Shown: positions 28,401 to 37,774 of the stretch, piece after piece | Position numbering within the stretch: the first letter of the stretch is position 1 | How the letters are laid out: every line of letters starts with the position of its first letter | Source of the DNA: Ancylobacter gelatini | Lineage (GTDB): Bacteria > Pseudomonadota > Alphaproteobacteria > Rhizobiales > Xanthobacteraceae | Assembly: GCF_022601675.1 (NCBI RefSeq) | Contig: NZ_JAKVIL010000003.1 | Coordinates: forward strand, 310,001-374,000 | DNA length: 64,000 bases | Reading direction: 5' to 3' | The notes under the pieces: generated by a model | Seen by the model: only the letters and a program-made list of their open reading frames with translations | What the model was told of the DNA's origin: nothing | The model's database searches: none | Made by a program: the position numbers and the translations under genes

Positions 28401-30251
28401 GTCAAGAAGACCGCCTTTCCCGAGGCGGTGCGGTGGGCGGACGAGACGGTGTTCTCGACGCGCCTCACGCTTGAGAACGCGTTTGAAAACAATCTGCTCG
28501 ACTTTACGCCTCGGCTGCATGTCGCCCCGCAGGGCAAGTGCCGCATCCCCTCTCCCCCGACCTCGGATGCGGCCCGCACGGCGGAACAGAACCGGCTCCG
28601 CCAGATGCTGGCCCCTCCGGGAGATCGGCGCGCTTTCGTCGTTCTCGGCGCGGGAACCGTGGAAATCCGCAAGGGCGTGGACCTGTTCATCGAGATCGCG
28701 ACACGGGTGCTGAGCATGCCGGGCGCCGAACATGCCCGTTTCGCGTGGATCGGCGCGGGCTATGCCCCGGAGCGGGACTATGCCTATTCCGTCTATCTGC
28801 GCGACCAGTTGCTGAGGGCCGGGATCGAGAACCGCGTGGCCATTTTGCCGGCAACGTCGGAGATCGAATACGCGTATGAACTCTCGGACGCCTTGCTGCT
28901 GCCGAGCCGGCTCGATCCGCTGCCGAATGTGGGCATCGATGCCCTTTCGCGTGGCATGCCGGTGCTCTGCTTCAAGGAGGCGACCGGTATCGCCGACCTG
29001 CTGAGCGAGGCCGGCCTCGAGGACGAGTGCACCGCCGATTACATCGACACGGCGGACATGGCGGCAAAGCTGGCGGCATTGGCCCGGTCGGACGAGCTCT
29101 ATCAATCCGTGGCCCGCCGCACCAAGACCTATGCCGATTCGGCGATCGACATCGCGCGTTACGTCTCCACCATCGAGGCGCTGGCGGTGCGGGCGCGGGC
29201 GCGGGCGCAGAATCGGGCGGCCGATGCCGAGACCATCGCGCGCTCCGATGCGTTCCGGGCGGATTTCTTCGGCTCCGGCCCGATATCGGGGAAGGCGGGC
29301 CACGAGGTCGCGAACGCCTATATCGAGCGGCTCGGTCTGGTCGGCGCCGCGCGCAAGCCCGAGCCGGGCTTCAACCCGTTCATCTACGCGGAGAGTCCCG
29401 AGAGTGGTTATGACGGCACGTCGGACGCCTATGCCGACTTCCTGCGCAAGGACCGTCCCGCCGGGCCCTGGCTGCTCCCGGTGCTGAACGGGGGCGTGGA
29501 CGCCGCCGCGCCGGCGCGCGCGAGCGCGCTGCGCAGCGCGCTGCATATCCACGCCTATTTCACCGATGGCCTGGCCGCCGTCGCCCAGCGGCTTCTCGCC
29601 AACCAGACACAGCCGGACCTGTTCATCAGCGTGGGCGAAAGTGCGGATGTCGCGTCGGTGAAGCGCGTCTTCGACACCTATCGAGGCCGCGTGGAAATTC
29701 GGCACACCCCGAATATGGGGCGCGATATCGGCCCGTTCCTCACCGCCTTCGGTGCGCGGCTGGTCGCGGAATACGATGTCGTGGGGCACATCCATATCAA
29801 GAAGAGCAGCCAGCTCGGCGATGCCGCCTTCGTGGCCGCGTGGAGCGATTTCCTACTGGAGAACGTCCTGGGCGGCAGCCGTGGCGGCCGGATGCTGGAT
29901 CGGATCATGGAGCGGTTCGAGACCGATGCGCGCGTCGGCCTCATCTATCCGGACGATCCCCACATCTTCGGCTGGACCCGCAACCTGCGGAAGGCGGAGC
30001 GAATTGCGGCCCGGATGGGGCACACTTCGCTGCCCAAGGTGATCAACTTCCCCATTGGCACCATGTTCTGGATGCGCGCGGACGTGCTGCGGCCCTTCGT
30101 CGAGCTTGGGCTCGACTGGTCGGATTATCCGCCCGAACCGCTCCGGGACGACGGCACGGACCTCCATGCGTTGGAGCGGCTCTTTGCCGTCATCCCGACG
30201 CTGCGCGGCTGGGACAGCGTCGTCACCAACATCAAGGGCGTCACTCGCTGA
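25467..30251 (+). CDS. Giant multidomain methyltransferase / RgpF / GT4 / RgpF protein
   Basis: This 1594-residue protein appears to contain, in order: a class I methyltransferase (about 1-190, motif FDAGCAIGFLVEC); a coiled coil (200-320); three short repeats with WY...YPD/AD and HYxxxG elements (350-465); a first rhamnan-synthesis F (RgpF) module (about 485-730, RENGGYDFAAWAHV); a second coiled coil (745-790); a GT4 glycosyltransferase (about 855-1250, HQASRTGAPILALNI, GAGTVEIRKGVDLFIE, SRLDPLPNVGIDAL); and a second RgpF module (about 1355-1594, PNMGRDIGPFLTAFG, FPIGTMFWMR). It probably adds several sugars, some perhaps rhamnose, and methylates or caps the chain. The start is GTG. The GT4-RgpF half is paralogous to the protein at 40076-42871. 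Confidence 0.88.
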   Translation: MSEQDYGEEYFLSHCGQPYHRGEPHWLKFFGEVARQIDEILAPKTVFDAGCAIGFLVECLRGRGIEAYGRDFSSYAISQVPAGLQAFCECDTLVNPIEGTYDLVTCIEVLEHMSEEDGRRAIANLCAAGSRILFSSSPRDFAEPTHINVQPPLYWMQLFAEHGFGPRAEFDGSFLCPWAILFERRAEAPTQSELEAQARLILARLERADRNASDDGQRRELLGRVEAGLAEVKSIVLSDVETRASAEQRLHAQRQMFDRLDATLKAVDGNVQRCIGQVRSLEAERDQLLATLELQSSRAKLERSEAEIAALRGRIDKLDRRRWSRFWKKLRPKSRSRRGRPAPLTAEEALIEASGLFDAAWYAERYADVPRHPEAALRHFFSHGAGERRDPNPEFSTKWYLETYPHAVASGLHPLLHYIEIGSRSGLKPSPDFDPAWYRKTYPDTVKGGFEPLQHYLSNGKSEGRRRNATDNSRDVAEAMIERVKEPAALNQMALFITHAPAGAIKPHVALYINALKGAGLGVVLIVVADCGDEVDASALVDQVDGLFIRENGGYDFAAWAHVAGLVDLTRTTLLCLVNDSLMGPFSEAALAALMARARASDAELVGMTDNYEFKHHLQSYFLIGKGAGAQTLKAFLDDVRWLDDKQEVIMAYEIQLLDYFESLGKRGAALFPSQATENRTLGEWRELIDEGFPFVKMAVLQTLEPREWRPVLEAQGFDCDIAAGSLAVIRQGREASQREAGSGNSREELQAMNGALIAQVHELTAKRGEAASRVAELENELSKARKRPWKLVVSKMKFRLYKWLGSGKLPLSPRKAAKYALRARRYDPYRSNTQQRAVAPVSSSAMAGSARIYDGRRAADAAKPNVLVVSHQASRTGAPILALNIGEQLSSRYNVTFMCLTGGELIEDFCEVAVKVVDANLHSMESADYDSLIARLANDGAFSFAIVNSVECHAVLKPLHENAVPTVALLHEFSSYTVKKTAFPEAVRWADETVFSTRLTLENAFENNLLDFTPRLHVAPQGKCRIPSPPTSDAARTAEQNRLRQMLAPPGDRRAFVVLGAGTVEIRKGVDLFIEIATRVLSMPGAEHARFAWIGAGYAPERDYAYSVYLRDQLLRAGIENRVAILPATSEIEYAYELSDALLLPSRLDPLPNVGIDALSRGMPVLCFKEATGIADLLSEAGLEDECTADYIDTADMAAKLAALARSDELYQSVARRTKTYADSAIDIARYVSTIEALAVRARARAQNRAADAETIARSDAFRADFFGSGPISGKAGHEVANAYIERLGLVGAARKPEPGFNPFIYAESPESGYDGTSDAYADFLRKDRPAGPWLLPVLNGGVDAAAPARASALRSALHIHAYFTDGLAAVAQRLLANQTQPDLFISVGESADVASVKRVFDTYRGRVEIRHTPNMGRDIGPFLTAFGARLVAEYDVVGHIHIKKSSQLGDAAFVAAWSDFLLENVLGGSRGGRMLDRIMERFETDARVGLIYPDDPHIFGWTRNLRKAERIAARMGHTSLPKVINFPIGTMFWMRADVLRPFVELGLDWSDYPPEPLRDDGTDLHALERLFAVIPTLRGWDSVVTNIKGVTR

Positions 30252-30265
30252 GCATTCGCGCCCGG

Positions 30266-32422
30266 CTAAATCGCATCGGTGCGCGGATCGAGCGCGCCGC
30301 GTGGTGCCGGGGCCCGCAGCGCGAACTCATTATCGCGCTCCAGGTTCGGACTGAAATGGGGGTCGGTGCGTGTCGACACCGACCAGATCCGCTCGAAGCG
30401 GGCGCGTTCGGTCAGGCGCCGTGAGGACGGACGCGACGCGTCCTCAATGCCGCGCGTCGCCGATTCATGATGCAGAAGGCAGGCGAACGGGGTGAACACG
30501 ACGTCATAGCCGGCGCGGCGCGCACGCAGGCACAGGTCGACATCGTTGCACTCCTCGGGAAACTGGGTTTCATCGAGCAGGCCGGCGGCATCGAGGCAAT
30601 CGCGCCGGATCATGAGGCAGGCGCCGGTCACGGCCGACAGGTTCTGCCGGACCAGCAACCGTTCCTGATAGCCCGGCGCATCGGCCGGCGCATGCGAGAA
30701 CCAGTGGCTTCCGGTGCCGCTCCGCAAGCCGATGATGAAGCCGCCATGCTGGAGGCTCCAGTCGGGATAGAGCAGCTTGGCGCCCACGATTCCGGTTTTC
30801 GGCAGACTCGCCAGCGCGACCATCTCTGTGAGCCAGCCCGGCTCGATCACTTCCATGTCGTTGTTGAGCAGTAGAATGAGGTCGCCGCGCGCGGCCGCGA
30901 TGCCGGCATTGCACAGCCGCGAGAAGTTGAAGTCACCATCGTCCCGCACCACCCGGGTCGCTGGCCAGCGCGCGGCTATTTCCTCGAACAGCGCGAGGGT
31001 GGCGGGCTCCGTCGAGCCGTTGTCGATGATGATCAACTCGTAATGGGTATAGGCGGTGTGCTCCAGCAACGTCTCGACCGTCGCCCGAAGCAGCCCCGCC
31101 CGGTCGCGGGTCGGGATGACGATCGACACCAGCGGCGCGGGCTGCGGCACCGGGTACAGGGCGCGCAGGTGGCGCCCGCCGCCGGAGAGGGTCACAGGCA
31201 GCGCGAGGTGGCGGGACAGCGCCGCGGCCGCCAGCCGGGCGGTCTCGTCGTCTGCGAAGCCCGACCCGTTGGCGCGGCCGGAATAGGCAACGCGCGGCAC
31301 GTGCAGGATGCGCGCGTTCTCCACGCTGGCGGCGTGGCGCAGGAACAGGTCGTACAGGGCCGCCGCGCCGAATTCGGCCTGGAGGCCGAGCGCGCGCACG
31401 GCCGGCGCGGGCAGCACGGTGAGGTGGCCGACATAGTTCATCGCCTGCAGGAGGTGGCGGTTGAAAGCCGGCTTGAAAGCCACGTCCACGGGTCGATCCC
31501 GCGAATCGACATATTCCTCGTCGGTGTAGAGCAACTCGCAGTCGGGATGCGCCGCAAAGGCCGCCCGGATCAGCGCAACCGCATCGCGGGTCGGCATGCC
31601 TTCGGCGTCCAGCGGCGCGATGAGCCCTTCGGCAGGAAGGCCGAGCGCCTTTGCCAGGCAGGCCATCGGTTCGTCGTCATCGGTCTCGACTAGAACGGCG
31701 TCGCGAAGCAGGTTGCGGATCGCGGCTCCTTCGCGCGCCAGGCGGGCCGCCGGCACGCCGACATACCAGTCGAACTGCCGGTCGGTCTGCTGCTTCAGCG
31801 CGGCGGCGCAGGCCGATAGCCGTTTCAGGGGCACGTCCGCCGCTTGCGACACGAAATGCAGGCGCGGCGCGGCGTCCGGGGCGACGATTTGCGCGAAATT
31901 ACCGACATGGCAATGGCGGAAGCGCCGATAGGTCGGCAGGCCCAGGGGCGTCGCCGCCGGTGAGGCCCAGAGCACCTGCTTCAGGCGTCGCCGCATGCGC
32001 TTGGCAGTACGCAGCGCTCCGGCCGCTTCATGGAGCGAGCGCGCGCCGGTGAGCGCCCGCCACAAATGATATCCGCGCCCCAGCGGGCTGTAGCTGAGGC
32101 GCACCGCTTCCCCCGCCGGCCCTTCCGCCAGCAAATGCGCCGAACCGCGTGGCAGCCACAGGCCACACAGATGACCGGTTGCGACCGACACCCTGTCGAG
32201 CAGATCGCCGGAGGGGCCGAGGATGGAGAGCCCGACCCGGCCCGTCGCGCCTTCCGCCTTGACCACGAAGGGCTGCCCCGTGCGGCGCGCGCGCAGCCGC
32301 ACGCCCACGGGCAGCCGAAAACCCGTCCGCGTCGCGTCAGGTTCGAGCGTTACGACAGGTAGTGGTGGCAGCACGCCGACGCTCATGAGAATCCGGAAGG
32401 AGAGAGGGGCGGCACGACGCAT
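30266..32422 (-). CDS. Tandem-domain family 2 glycosyltransferase
   Basis: The 718-residue protein has an N-terminal beta-rich region (1-150), a first GT2-like domain that looks degenerate (about 190-420, with LLYTDEEYVD in place of a full DxD) and a clear second GT2 domain (about 430-700: VSIVIPTRDRAGLL, IIIDNGSTEP, LLNNDMEVIEPGW, EECNDVDLCLRARRAGY). It probably transfers a sugar to the growing polysaccharide in the cytoplasm. It points against the rml operon and converges with the giant glycosyltransferase, 14 bp apart. An internal start at 32386 is possible. Confidence 0.87.
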   Translation of the reverse strand: MRRAAPLSFRILMSVGVLPPLPVVTLEPDATRTGFRLPVGVRLRARRTGQPFVVKAEGATGRVGLSILGPSGDLLDRVSVATGHLCGLWLPRGSAHLLAEGPAGEAVRLSYSPLGRGYHLWRALTGARSLHEAAGALRTAKRMRRRLKQVLWASPAATPLGLPTYRRFRHCHVGNFAQIVAPDAAPRLHFVSQAADVPLKRLSACAAALKQQTDRQFDWYVGVPAARLAREGAAIRNLLRDAVLVETDDDEPMACLAKALGLPAEGLIAPLDAEGMPTRDAVALIRAAFAAHPDCELLYTDEEYVDSRDRPVDVAFKPAFNRHLLQAMNYVGHLTVLPAPAVRALGLQAEFGAAALYDLFLRHAASVENARILHVPRVAYSGRANGSGFADDETARLAAAALSRHLALPVTLSGGGRHLRALYPVPQPAPLVSIVIPTRDRAGLLRATVETLLEHTAYTHYELIIIDNGSTEPATLALFEEIAARWPATRVVRDDGDFNFSRLCNAGIAAARGDLILLLNNDMEVIEPGWLTEMVALASLPKTGIVGAKLLYPDWSLQHGGFIIGLRSGTGSHWFSHAPADAPGYQERLLVRQNLSAVTGACLMIRRDCLDAAGLLDETQFPEECNDVDLCLRARRAGYDVVFTPFACLLHHESATRGIEDASRPSSRRLTERARFERIWSVSTRTDPHFSPNLERDNEFALRAPAPRGALDPRTDAI

Positions 32423-32620
32423 ATCCCGTTTCGCGCCGAGTGCCCTTCATGTTGGCAGACCATCGGACACACGCGTGGAAGTGCTTCTGCAATAAACATA
32501 ACCGCGGACGGTGTGAAGAGTGCCGCTTCCTGCGGCCGGGGCCCTGTCGCGGGCAGGCCGGTCTTGGTGTAATCACGGTCGGCGCCGTGTGTCGACGCCA
32601 GATGCGGTAGGGGCTGCAGC

Positions 32621-33808
32621 ATGAAGGCAGGGAGTGGTTGCACGGCGTATGCAGGGGGCGAGGAAGGCAACCATGCCGGCGCCGTGACCAAGGTGGTCAT
32701 CCGGCCGCCGCGCATAGAATCGCTCACAGGTTTTCGCTTCATCGCCAGCGCCATGATCGTCTTCCATCATTCGGGCGGGCGCTACGGGCTGCCCCAGACA
32801 GAACTGCCTTTGCATAATGGGGTCATGTTCTTCTTTGTTCTATCCGGGTTCATCCTCACCTATGTCCATCCACGCCTTGACGACATACCCGCGACGCTGA
32901 CTTTTTTCCGCGCACGTTTCGCGCGGGTCTGGCCGGTGCATCTGATCTGCTTCATTGCCGCCGCGCTGTTGCTGGTGCCGTTTCCTTCCCAATTGTTGCC
33001 GTCCTGGGGGACCACAGCGGCATTGAATCTTTTATTGCTTCAGGCTTGGGTTCCGTCATTCCCGATCTCCTTCAGCTTCAATGCCGTGAGCTGGAGCATT
33101 TCGGTCGAGGCCTTCTTCTATGCGTCGTTTCCCGTCCTCCTTCTGATCATGGCGTGGAGCCGCACCGCGGTCGTGCTGCTGGCGCTGGCGCTGGTGCTGC
33201 TTCTTGCCGGCATCGCGTCGACCCTTGAATTGCCGCTTTACACGGGATCGCAGAGTGCGCCGACCAGCACCAATCTGATGGCGATCAATCCATTGCCGCG
33301 GCTCTTGGAATTCGTGAGCGGCATGGTGCTCTGCTTCGTCCTGCGCCGATCCCGGGGCGGTTTGCCGCGCTCGGTGGCCGCCGCAACCCTCGTCGAGCTG
33401 TTGCTGGTCGGCCTCATCATTGCCGGGCTGATTTACGTCACCGATCTGGCGATCGCCGTACATCCCTTCATCAGCGTCCCGCTCGCAGAGTGGCTGTCCC
33501 AGGGGGGCGGCCTGCTGCTGCCGGTGCTGGCGCTCATCGCGATCCTCGCCCAATCACGCGGGATGGTCGCGCGATTTTTGTCCACGGCGCCGCTCGTTTT
33601 CCTGGGAAACATCTCCTATGCCATCTACATGGTGCACCAGATCGTGCAGGAGACTTTTCGCGCGCATTTCGACCTGACGACGCAGGTGCCTGCGCCCTTC
33701 GGGGCGCTGATTTATGCCGGCACCGTGCTCGCTCTGGCGACGCTGCTGCATGTTGTGGTCGAACAGCCGGCCCGGCGCTGGCTCACAGGACGCCGCTCGC
33801 CGGTATGA
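32621..33808 (+). CDS. Acyltransferase 3 family membrane O-acyltransferase
   Basis: The 395-residue integral membrane protein belongs to the OafA/acyltransferase_3 family, which O-acetylates or O-acylates surface sugars. It shows the catalytic histidine region MIVFHHSGGRYG, then VMFFFVLSGFILTY, the RARFARVWPVH block, and about ten membrane helices. The start is uncertain: a GTG at 32684 (VTKVVIRPP) would give a more typical N-terminus than ATG 32621. It converges with the GtrB-like gene, 8 bp apart. Confidence 0.9.
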   Translation: MKAGSGCTAYAGGEEGNHAGAVTKVVIRPPRIESLTGFRFIASAMIVFHHSGGRYGLPQTELPLHNGVMFFFVLSGFILTYVHPRLDDIPATLTFFRARFARVWPVHLICFIAAALLLVPFPSQLLPSWGTTAALNLLLLQAWVPSFPISFSFNAVSWSISVEAFFYASFPVLLLIMAWSRTAVVLLALALVLLLAGIASTLELPLYTGSQSAPTSTNLMAINPLPRLLEFVSGMVLCFVLRRSRGGLPRSVAAATLVELLLVGLIIAGLIYVTDLAIAVHPFISVPLAEWLSQGGGLLLPVLALIAILAQSRGMVARFLSTAPLVFLGNISYAIYMVHQIVQETFRAHFDLTTQVPAPFGALIYAGTVLALATLLHVVVEQPARRWLTGRRSPV

Positions 33809-33815
33809 CCGGCTT

Positions 33816-34802
33816 TCAATTCCGTGCCTCGAAGGTGGTCTTGCCGACCACGAACTGGGGAATGTTGTTGAGCCGCAGATAGATCCGCCCGACATATTCG
33901 CCGATGATGCCGAGAAACACCATCTGCAGGCCGCCGATGAGCAGAAGCGTGGCCATCACCGAGGTCCAGCCGGGCTGGGTCTCCGGGTGCATGATCTTCT
34001 GAAAGATCACCGTCATAAGAAAAATCAGGCTCGCGGCGGCGAGCACGAAGCCCGAGATCGTCGCGAGCCGCAGCGGGAAGATCGAGGAGCCGGTCGCCAT
34101 CTTCAGCCAGAGCGAGACCAGGCGGCGAAGATTGTAATTGCTCTCCCCCGCATGGCGCGCCTGATGGTCGATCTCGATCGAGGTGATGTTGTTGGTCGCG
34201 TTCAGGATCAGCGCGTCGACATAGGGGTAGGGGCCGTTATAGAGCAGGATGGTCTCAACCACATCGCGCCGCAGGGCCTTGAACGACGACAGATAAAGCC
34301 CGCGCGGCTTGTTGATCAGATGCACCGCCATGCGGTCATTGAACCAACTGCCCCAGCGCTTCCAGGCCGCGTGCTTGCGGTTGCGGTAGCGGGTGTAGCA
34401 GACATCCGCCCCGTCCTCGATCCGCCGGGCCAGCTCGGTAATCGCCTCAGGTGGGTGCTGGAGGTCGTCATCCATGATGACGATGACCTCGCCCCTTGCG
34501 AACTTCAGGCCGGCCATGGTGGCGTTATGCTGGCCGGCGTTCTTGCGCAGCGAGATACCGCGGATCTGGGGATGCGTGGCTGAGAGTTCCTCGATCACCG
34601 CCCAGCTGCCATCGGGGCTGCAATCGTTCACCAGTACGATTTCGTAGCGCCCTGAATAGTCGCTGTTCGCAAGGCAGGTCTCGATCGTTTCGACCAGCTT
34701 GGGCAGCACGTCCATGCTGCGATAGACCGGAATGACCAGCGACAGCGCGATACCGTCACCATTGGTCGGGAGAAGGGGCGGGGAGGCACCGGTCATGTAC
34801 AT
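33816..34802 (-). CDS. GtrB/ArnC-like polyprenyl-phosphate glycosyltransferase
   Basis: The protein of about 328 residues is a DPM-like GT2 enzyme (SLVIPVYRSMDVLPKLVETIE, LVNDCSPDGSW, IIMDDDLQHPPEAI-like VIMDDDLQHPPEAI) with two C-terminal membrane helices. It should load undecaprenyl phosphate with a single sugar, as GtrB does. The ATG at 34802 has AAGGG upstream; a start at 34844 would overlap the next gene upstream by 26 bp. It lies immediately downstream of the large membrane glycosyltransferase-like protein, and a GtrA gene is divergent beyond that: together they resemble a Gtr side-chain glycosylation set. Confidence 0.9.
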   Translation of the reverse strand: MYMTGASPPLLPTNGDGIALSLVIPVYRSMDVLPKLVETIETCLANSDYSGRYEIVLVNDCSPDGSWAVIEELSATHPQIRGISLRKNAGQHNATMAGLKFARGEVIVIMDDDLQHPPEAITELARRIEDGADVCYTRYRNRKHAAWKRWGSWFNDRMAVHLINKPRGLYLSSFKALRRDVVETILLYNGPYPYVDALILNATNNITSIEIDHQARHAGESNYNLRRLVSLWLKMATGSSIFPLRLATISGFVLAAASLIFLMTVIFQKIMHPETQPGWTSVMATLLLIGGLQMVFLGIIGEYVGRIYLRLNNIPQFVVGKTTFEARN

Positions 34803-34818
34803 TTGGCCCTTGAGGGGG

Positions 34819-36882
34819 TCACTGCGGAATCTGGAATTCGGCATAGAGGTGATCGCAGTCCAGTATCGTTTTCTTGTCGACCGTTATGTCGAGCGTACCA
34901 TTCCTCGGCGGGAAGGGCACGGTCTGCGCCTCGCCCGGCAGCACGCTGCCGTCCCAGAGCGGCGCGCCGTCCAACGTCATCGACACGGCCACGCCATCGG
35001 CATTGGGGCAGGTCTTGAGGATGCTTTCGGGTATCGACAGGACGACCGCGGCCGGGCGCGTGGCGATGGCCTCGTCTATGGCGAGCGAGACGCCCGTCGG
35101 CTGGTTCGCGCCGGGATGTATGAACAGCGTATTGGGGCCACCTTGCTGGTTGACCTGACCGAACTGGGAATCGTGCTGGTCGATGCGTGCGGCAAACTGG
35201 AGTGCCATCGATTTGCGCAACCCGTCGCGCCATGCCGGATAATACACACCGAGCGCATCGGCGAACGCGCCGAACTCCTGCGCCGTTATCGGGCGCTCTC
35301 GCCGCATGAGATAGGCCTTGGCGCCACCGCCGATCGTATAGGGCGTGCCGATCTGCTTGTACGCCGCGCCGATCCCCTTGCCGGACAGCACCTGCTCTGC
35401 CGGAACGGTGATGATGGCCTGCGAGCCGGGCGCGAGATGGGTGAGCGGAGGATCGGTCGAAATCACATAGCGCGAGCGCAGATTGTCGAAATGGAACGGG
35501 TCGATCTCCGCCACTTGCGAGGCGTAGTTCAAATCGGGCAGCAGATCCGGGGCAAGCGCGACGATCAGTGAATCCGACATATCGAAGCTCGATGCGAAGA
35601 CCGAGAACTTCTCGTTGACGTCGGGCCGTTGATGCAGGTCGCCGACGAGGCGCTCGTACTCGGAATAATTCTCCAGCCGCAACGGCGGCACCACGGCCTC
35701 CGGTACGAAGAAGGATATGGCGACGTTGGAGCGACGAAAGTCGACGGTGACGCTCGCTATTAATATCGCCACCGAGAGGATGGCGAAAGGAAGAATCCGA
35801 ATCGAATTTGGCAGGAACGTCAGGCGTTGTGACAGTTGATAGGCGCCAAATGTGTAAGGAACGAACAGCCAGAACGCCATGGGAAGAAAATGATGCGTCC
35901 CGACTTGCTGCGTGCGGATGAAGAACAGATAGGTAGTTACGGCGCAGAGTGCGCAGAAGATGGCACCAATGTTCCGGGTGTAGAGGGCAAATAGCACGCC
36001 GACAACAATCAGCGTGGCATAATAGCCGCCGACCCGTGCGGCAAGCAGCTCAAGATGATAGCCGAGCGGAGCCTGATAGGCGACGTAGAGATCCGCGTAA
36101 GATGTCGACAGGACGCGAACGACGAGATCCTTCTGGAAGGTCAGCAGCAGAGCGACGCAAAGAATACCCGCAATCGCCAGCGGCAAGACGATCGATATGA
36201 GCGCGCGCAAGGGCCGGTGACCGGCGCGCAGGCGCGTCACCAGGCCGAACAGGAATGTCAGGAGGATCAGGCAGATAAGGCTGTAGGCGTACCAGCGCCT
36301 GAAAAGGAAGGGCGTCCAGATCAGCACGCCGAACAGAGCGCCGGTGAGGATAGGGCGCCGACTGAGAAAGTCGGTATTCAGGACCAGCAGCGTGGCGAGG
36401 CCGAGGAAGATCAGGCCGCATATATCCACCATGCCACGCAGGGTCGGAACCCAGAACGGCATGTAAGTGACCGCCATCACGAAGAACAGGCAGAAGAAGT
36501 GCCGGCTGCGATCTGCTGTCTGGGTGGCCAGAATCGTGGCGATGAGGGTGGCCGGCAACAGATATGTCAGCGTTACGGCCGCGAGATAGGTTGTTCGTTC
36601 GCCGCCGAAGGCCCAGAAGAAGGGATAAAGCGGCACTGTCGCGAAGGGATTATAATCCTGGGTCGCGATTTCCTGGAGCAGCCTTGTCGTCCAGCCGGGC
36701 GTGTCGTTGGCGATCAGGCCGCCGTAGAGCTGGAACATCTGCCAGTAGGCGCCATAGTCCCACACATAGGCCGGATGCTCCGCGCGGACGTAGATGACGC
36801 AGAGGCCGACGATCAGGGGAATGGTCGCCAGCACTGTGACAAGCGCGGGAGCGATGCGTCCGAAAGGGGCGGTTCTCTGCAT
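34819..36882 (-). CDS. Multi-spanning membrane protein, putative Gtr-type GT-C glycosyltransferase
   Basis: The 687-residue protein has about a dozen membrane helices in its first 430 residues and a long C-terminal periplasmic domain. Shortly after the first helix lies the acidic loop YVWDYGAYWQMF, placed like the catalytic D/E loop of GT-C enzymes. No close family is recognised. Because the next gene is a GtrB-like enzyme and a GtrA-like gene lies divergently upstream, it is best explained as the periplasmic transferase of a GtrABC-like set, which moves a polyprenyl-linked sugar onto the surface polysaccharide. This role is inference. Confidence 0.7.
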   Translation of the reverse strand: MQRTAPFGRIAPALVTVLATIPLIVGLCVIYVRAEHPAYVWDYGAYWQMFQLYGGLIANDTPGWTTRLLQEIATQDYNPFATVPLYPFFWAFGGERTTYLAAVTLTYLLPATLIATILATQTADRSRHFFCLFFVMAVTYMPFWVPTLRGMVDICGLIFLGLATLLVLNTDFLSRRPILTGALFGVLIWTPFLFRRWYAYSLICLILLTFLFGLVTRLRAGHRPLRALISIVLPLAIAGILCVALLLTFQKDLVVRVLSTSYADLYVAYQAPLGYHLELLAARVGGYYATLIVVGVLFALYTRNIGAIFCALCAVTTYLFFIRTQQVGTHHFLPMAFWLFVPYTFGAYQLSQRLTFLPNSIRILPFAILSVAILIASVTVDFRRSNVAISFFVPEAVVPPLRLENYSEYERLVGDLHQRPDVNEKFSVFASSFDMSDSLIVALAPDLLPDLNYASQVAEIDPFHFDNLRSRYVISTDPPLTHLAPGSQAIITVPAEQVLSGKGIGAAYKQIGTPYTIGGGAKAYLMRRERPITAQEFGAFADALGVYYPAWRDGLRKSMALQFAARIDQHDSQFGQVNQQGGPNTLFIHPGANQPTGVSLAIDEAIATRPAAVVLSIPESILKTCPNADGVAVSMTLDGAPLWDGSVLPGEAQTVPFPPRNGTLDITVDKKTILDCDHLYAEFQIPQ

Positions 36883-37186
36883 GGGCTGGACCTTGACTGG
36901 CGGGGCCCGGCCTGGGCACTACGCTCCCGACGACCTGCACGAAATCGACCATCTGTTGCGCCATTTTCGCGAGCGGTGTTAATGGCGCAAGGTGTCACGT
37001 CGAAGCTCGCGACCGGACGTCACTTCCTCGCGCGACGCGGCTTGGCGGTCAACACGCATAATGTCGCCGGGATGCGAAAAATGGCGCGTTATCGAGCGGG
37101 TTGGCGAAACCTGCGTCGGGCGGCCGTCGAGGAGGGCGGGCTCAGGCGCATCCCGGCGTGTACGACCAAGGCATGGGGCCGCATTG
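36883..37186. other. Intergenic region before gtrA-like gene
   Basis: This 304-bp gap separates the divergent Gtr-type membrane protein and gtrA-like genes. No supported gene is present. Base composition stays GC-rich until about 37195 and then falls abruptly inside the gtrA-like gene, so this is a possible junction. Confidence 0.5.
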
Positions 37187-37582
37187 ATGCATCTCTTTAA
37201 ACGGTATCGCCAAATAATAATTTTTGGAATTATTGGCGTATTCAATACGTTGTCATACCTAATACTTGCAAACGCCTTCTATTACATTCTTGGATGGGGA
37301 GAGCTGTTTAGTTCTTATCTTGCGTATTTCATAATGTTGCCTATATCATTTTTTGGCCATCGTTTTTTGACTTTCGGATCGGCCGGTCGAATCTCTGCCG
37401 AAGGCGGAAAGTTTCTTTTTGTCCAACTGTGCAATTTGCTGGTGATCTGGGGGTGCTATTCTATAGCTGCTGCTCAGTCTTGGTCCGCATGGATCGTTTT
37501 TGCGCTGACGAGCGTGATAATTCCGCTGGTGAATTTTATAATTTTCCGCTTTTGGGTTTTCACTCACCGCGTTTCTCTGTAA
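37187..37582 (+). CDS. GtrA family membrane protein, AT-rich
   Basis: The 131-residue protein has four membrane helices in GtrA style (IIIFGIIGVFNTLSYLILAN, YLAYFIMLPISFFGHRFLTF, then two more) and the family's ending FIIFRFWVFTHR. GtrA proteins are thought to flip undecaprenyl-phosphate-sugar across the inner membrane. Base composition is very different from the neighbours: the 60 bases from 37201 contain only 20 G/C, against roughly two-thirds G/C around it. This suggests recent acquisition. ATG 37187 gives the right length; a much longer in-frame extension upstream has no family-like sequence. Confidence 0.88.
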   Translation: MHLFKRYRQIIIFGIIGVFNTLSYLILANAFYYILGWGELFSSYLAYFIMLPISFFGHRFLTFGSAGRISAEGGKFLFVQLCNLLVIWGCYSIAAAQSWSAWIVFALTSVIIPLVNFIIFRFWVFTHRVSL

Positions 37583-37774
37583 TGCGAACGCGCCCGCACC
37601 TTGTCAATTTCACGAAAGTGCGATGGAGTTGATCGCCATAGCGATGTTTCGTGTATGGATGCAGGGCGCGCGAATTCGATATGGCCGTTCGGGGGCGAAC
37701 ATCCGATGGCCAAGGGGAGGCGAGGGGGCGGCTGCTTTGCCCGTTCCTTCAGGAATTGACGGCGGTTTGGTCGT

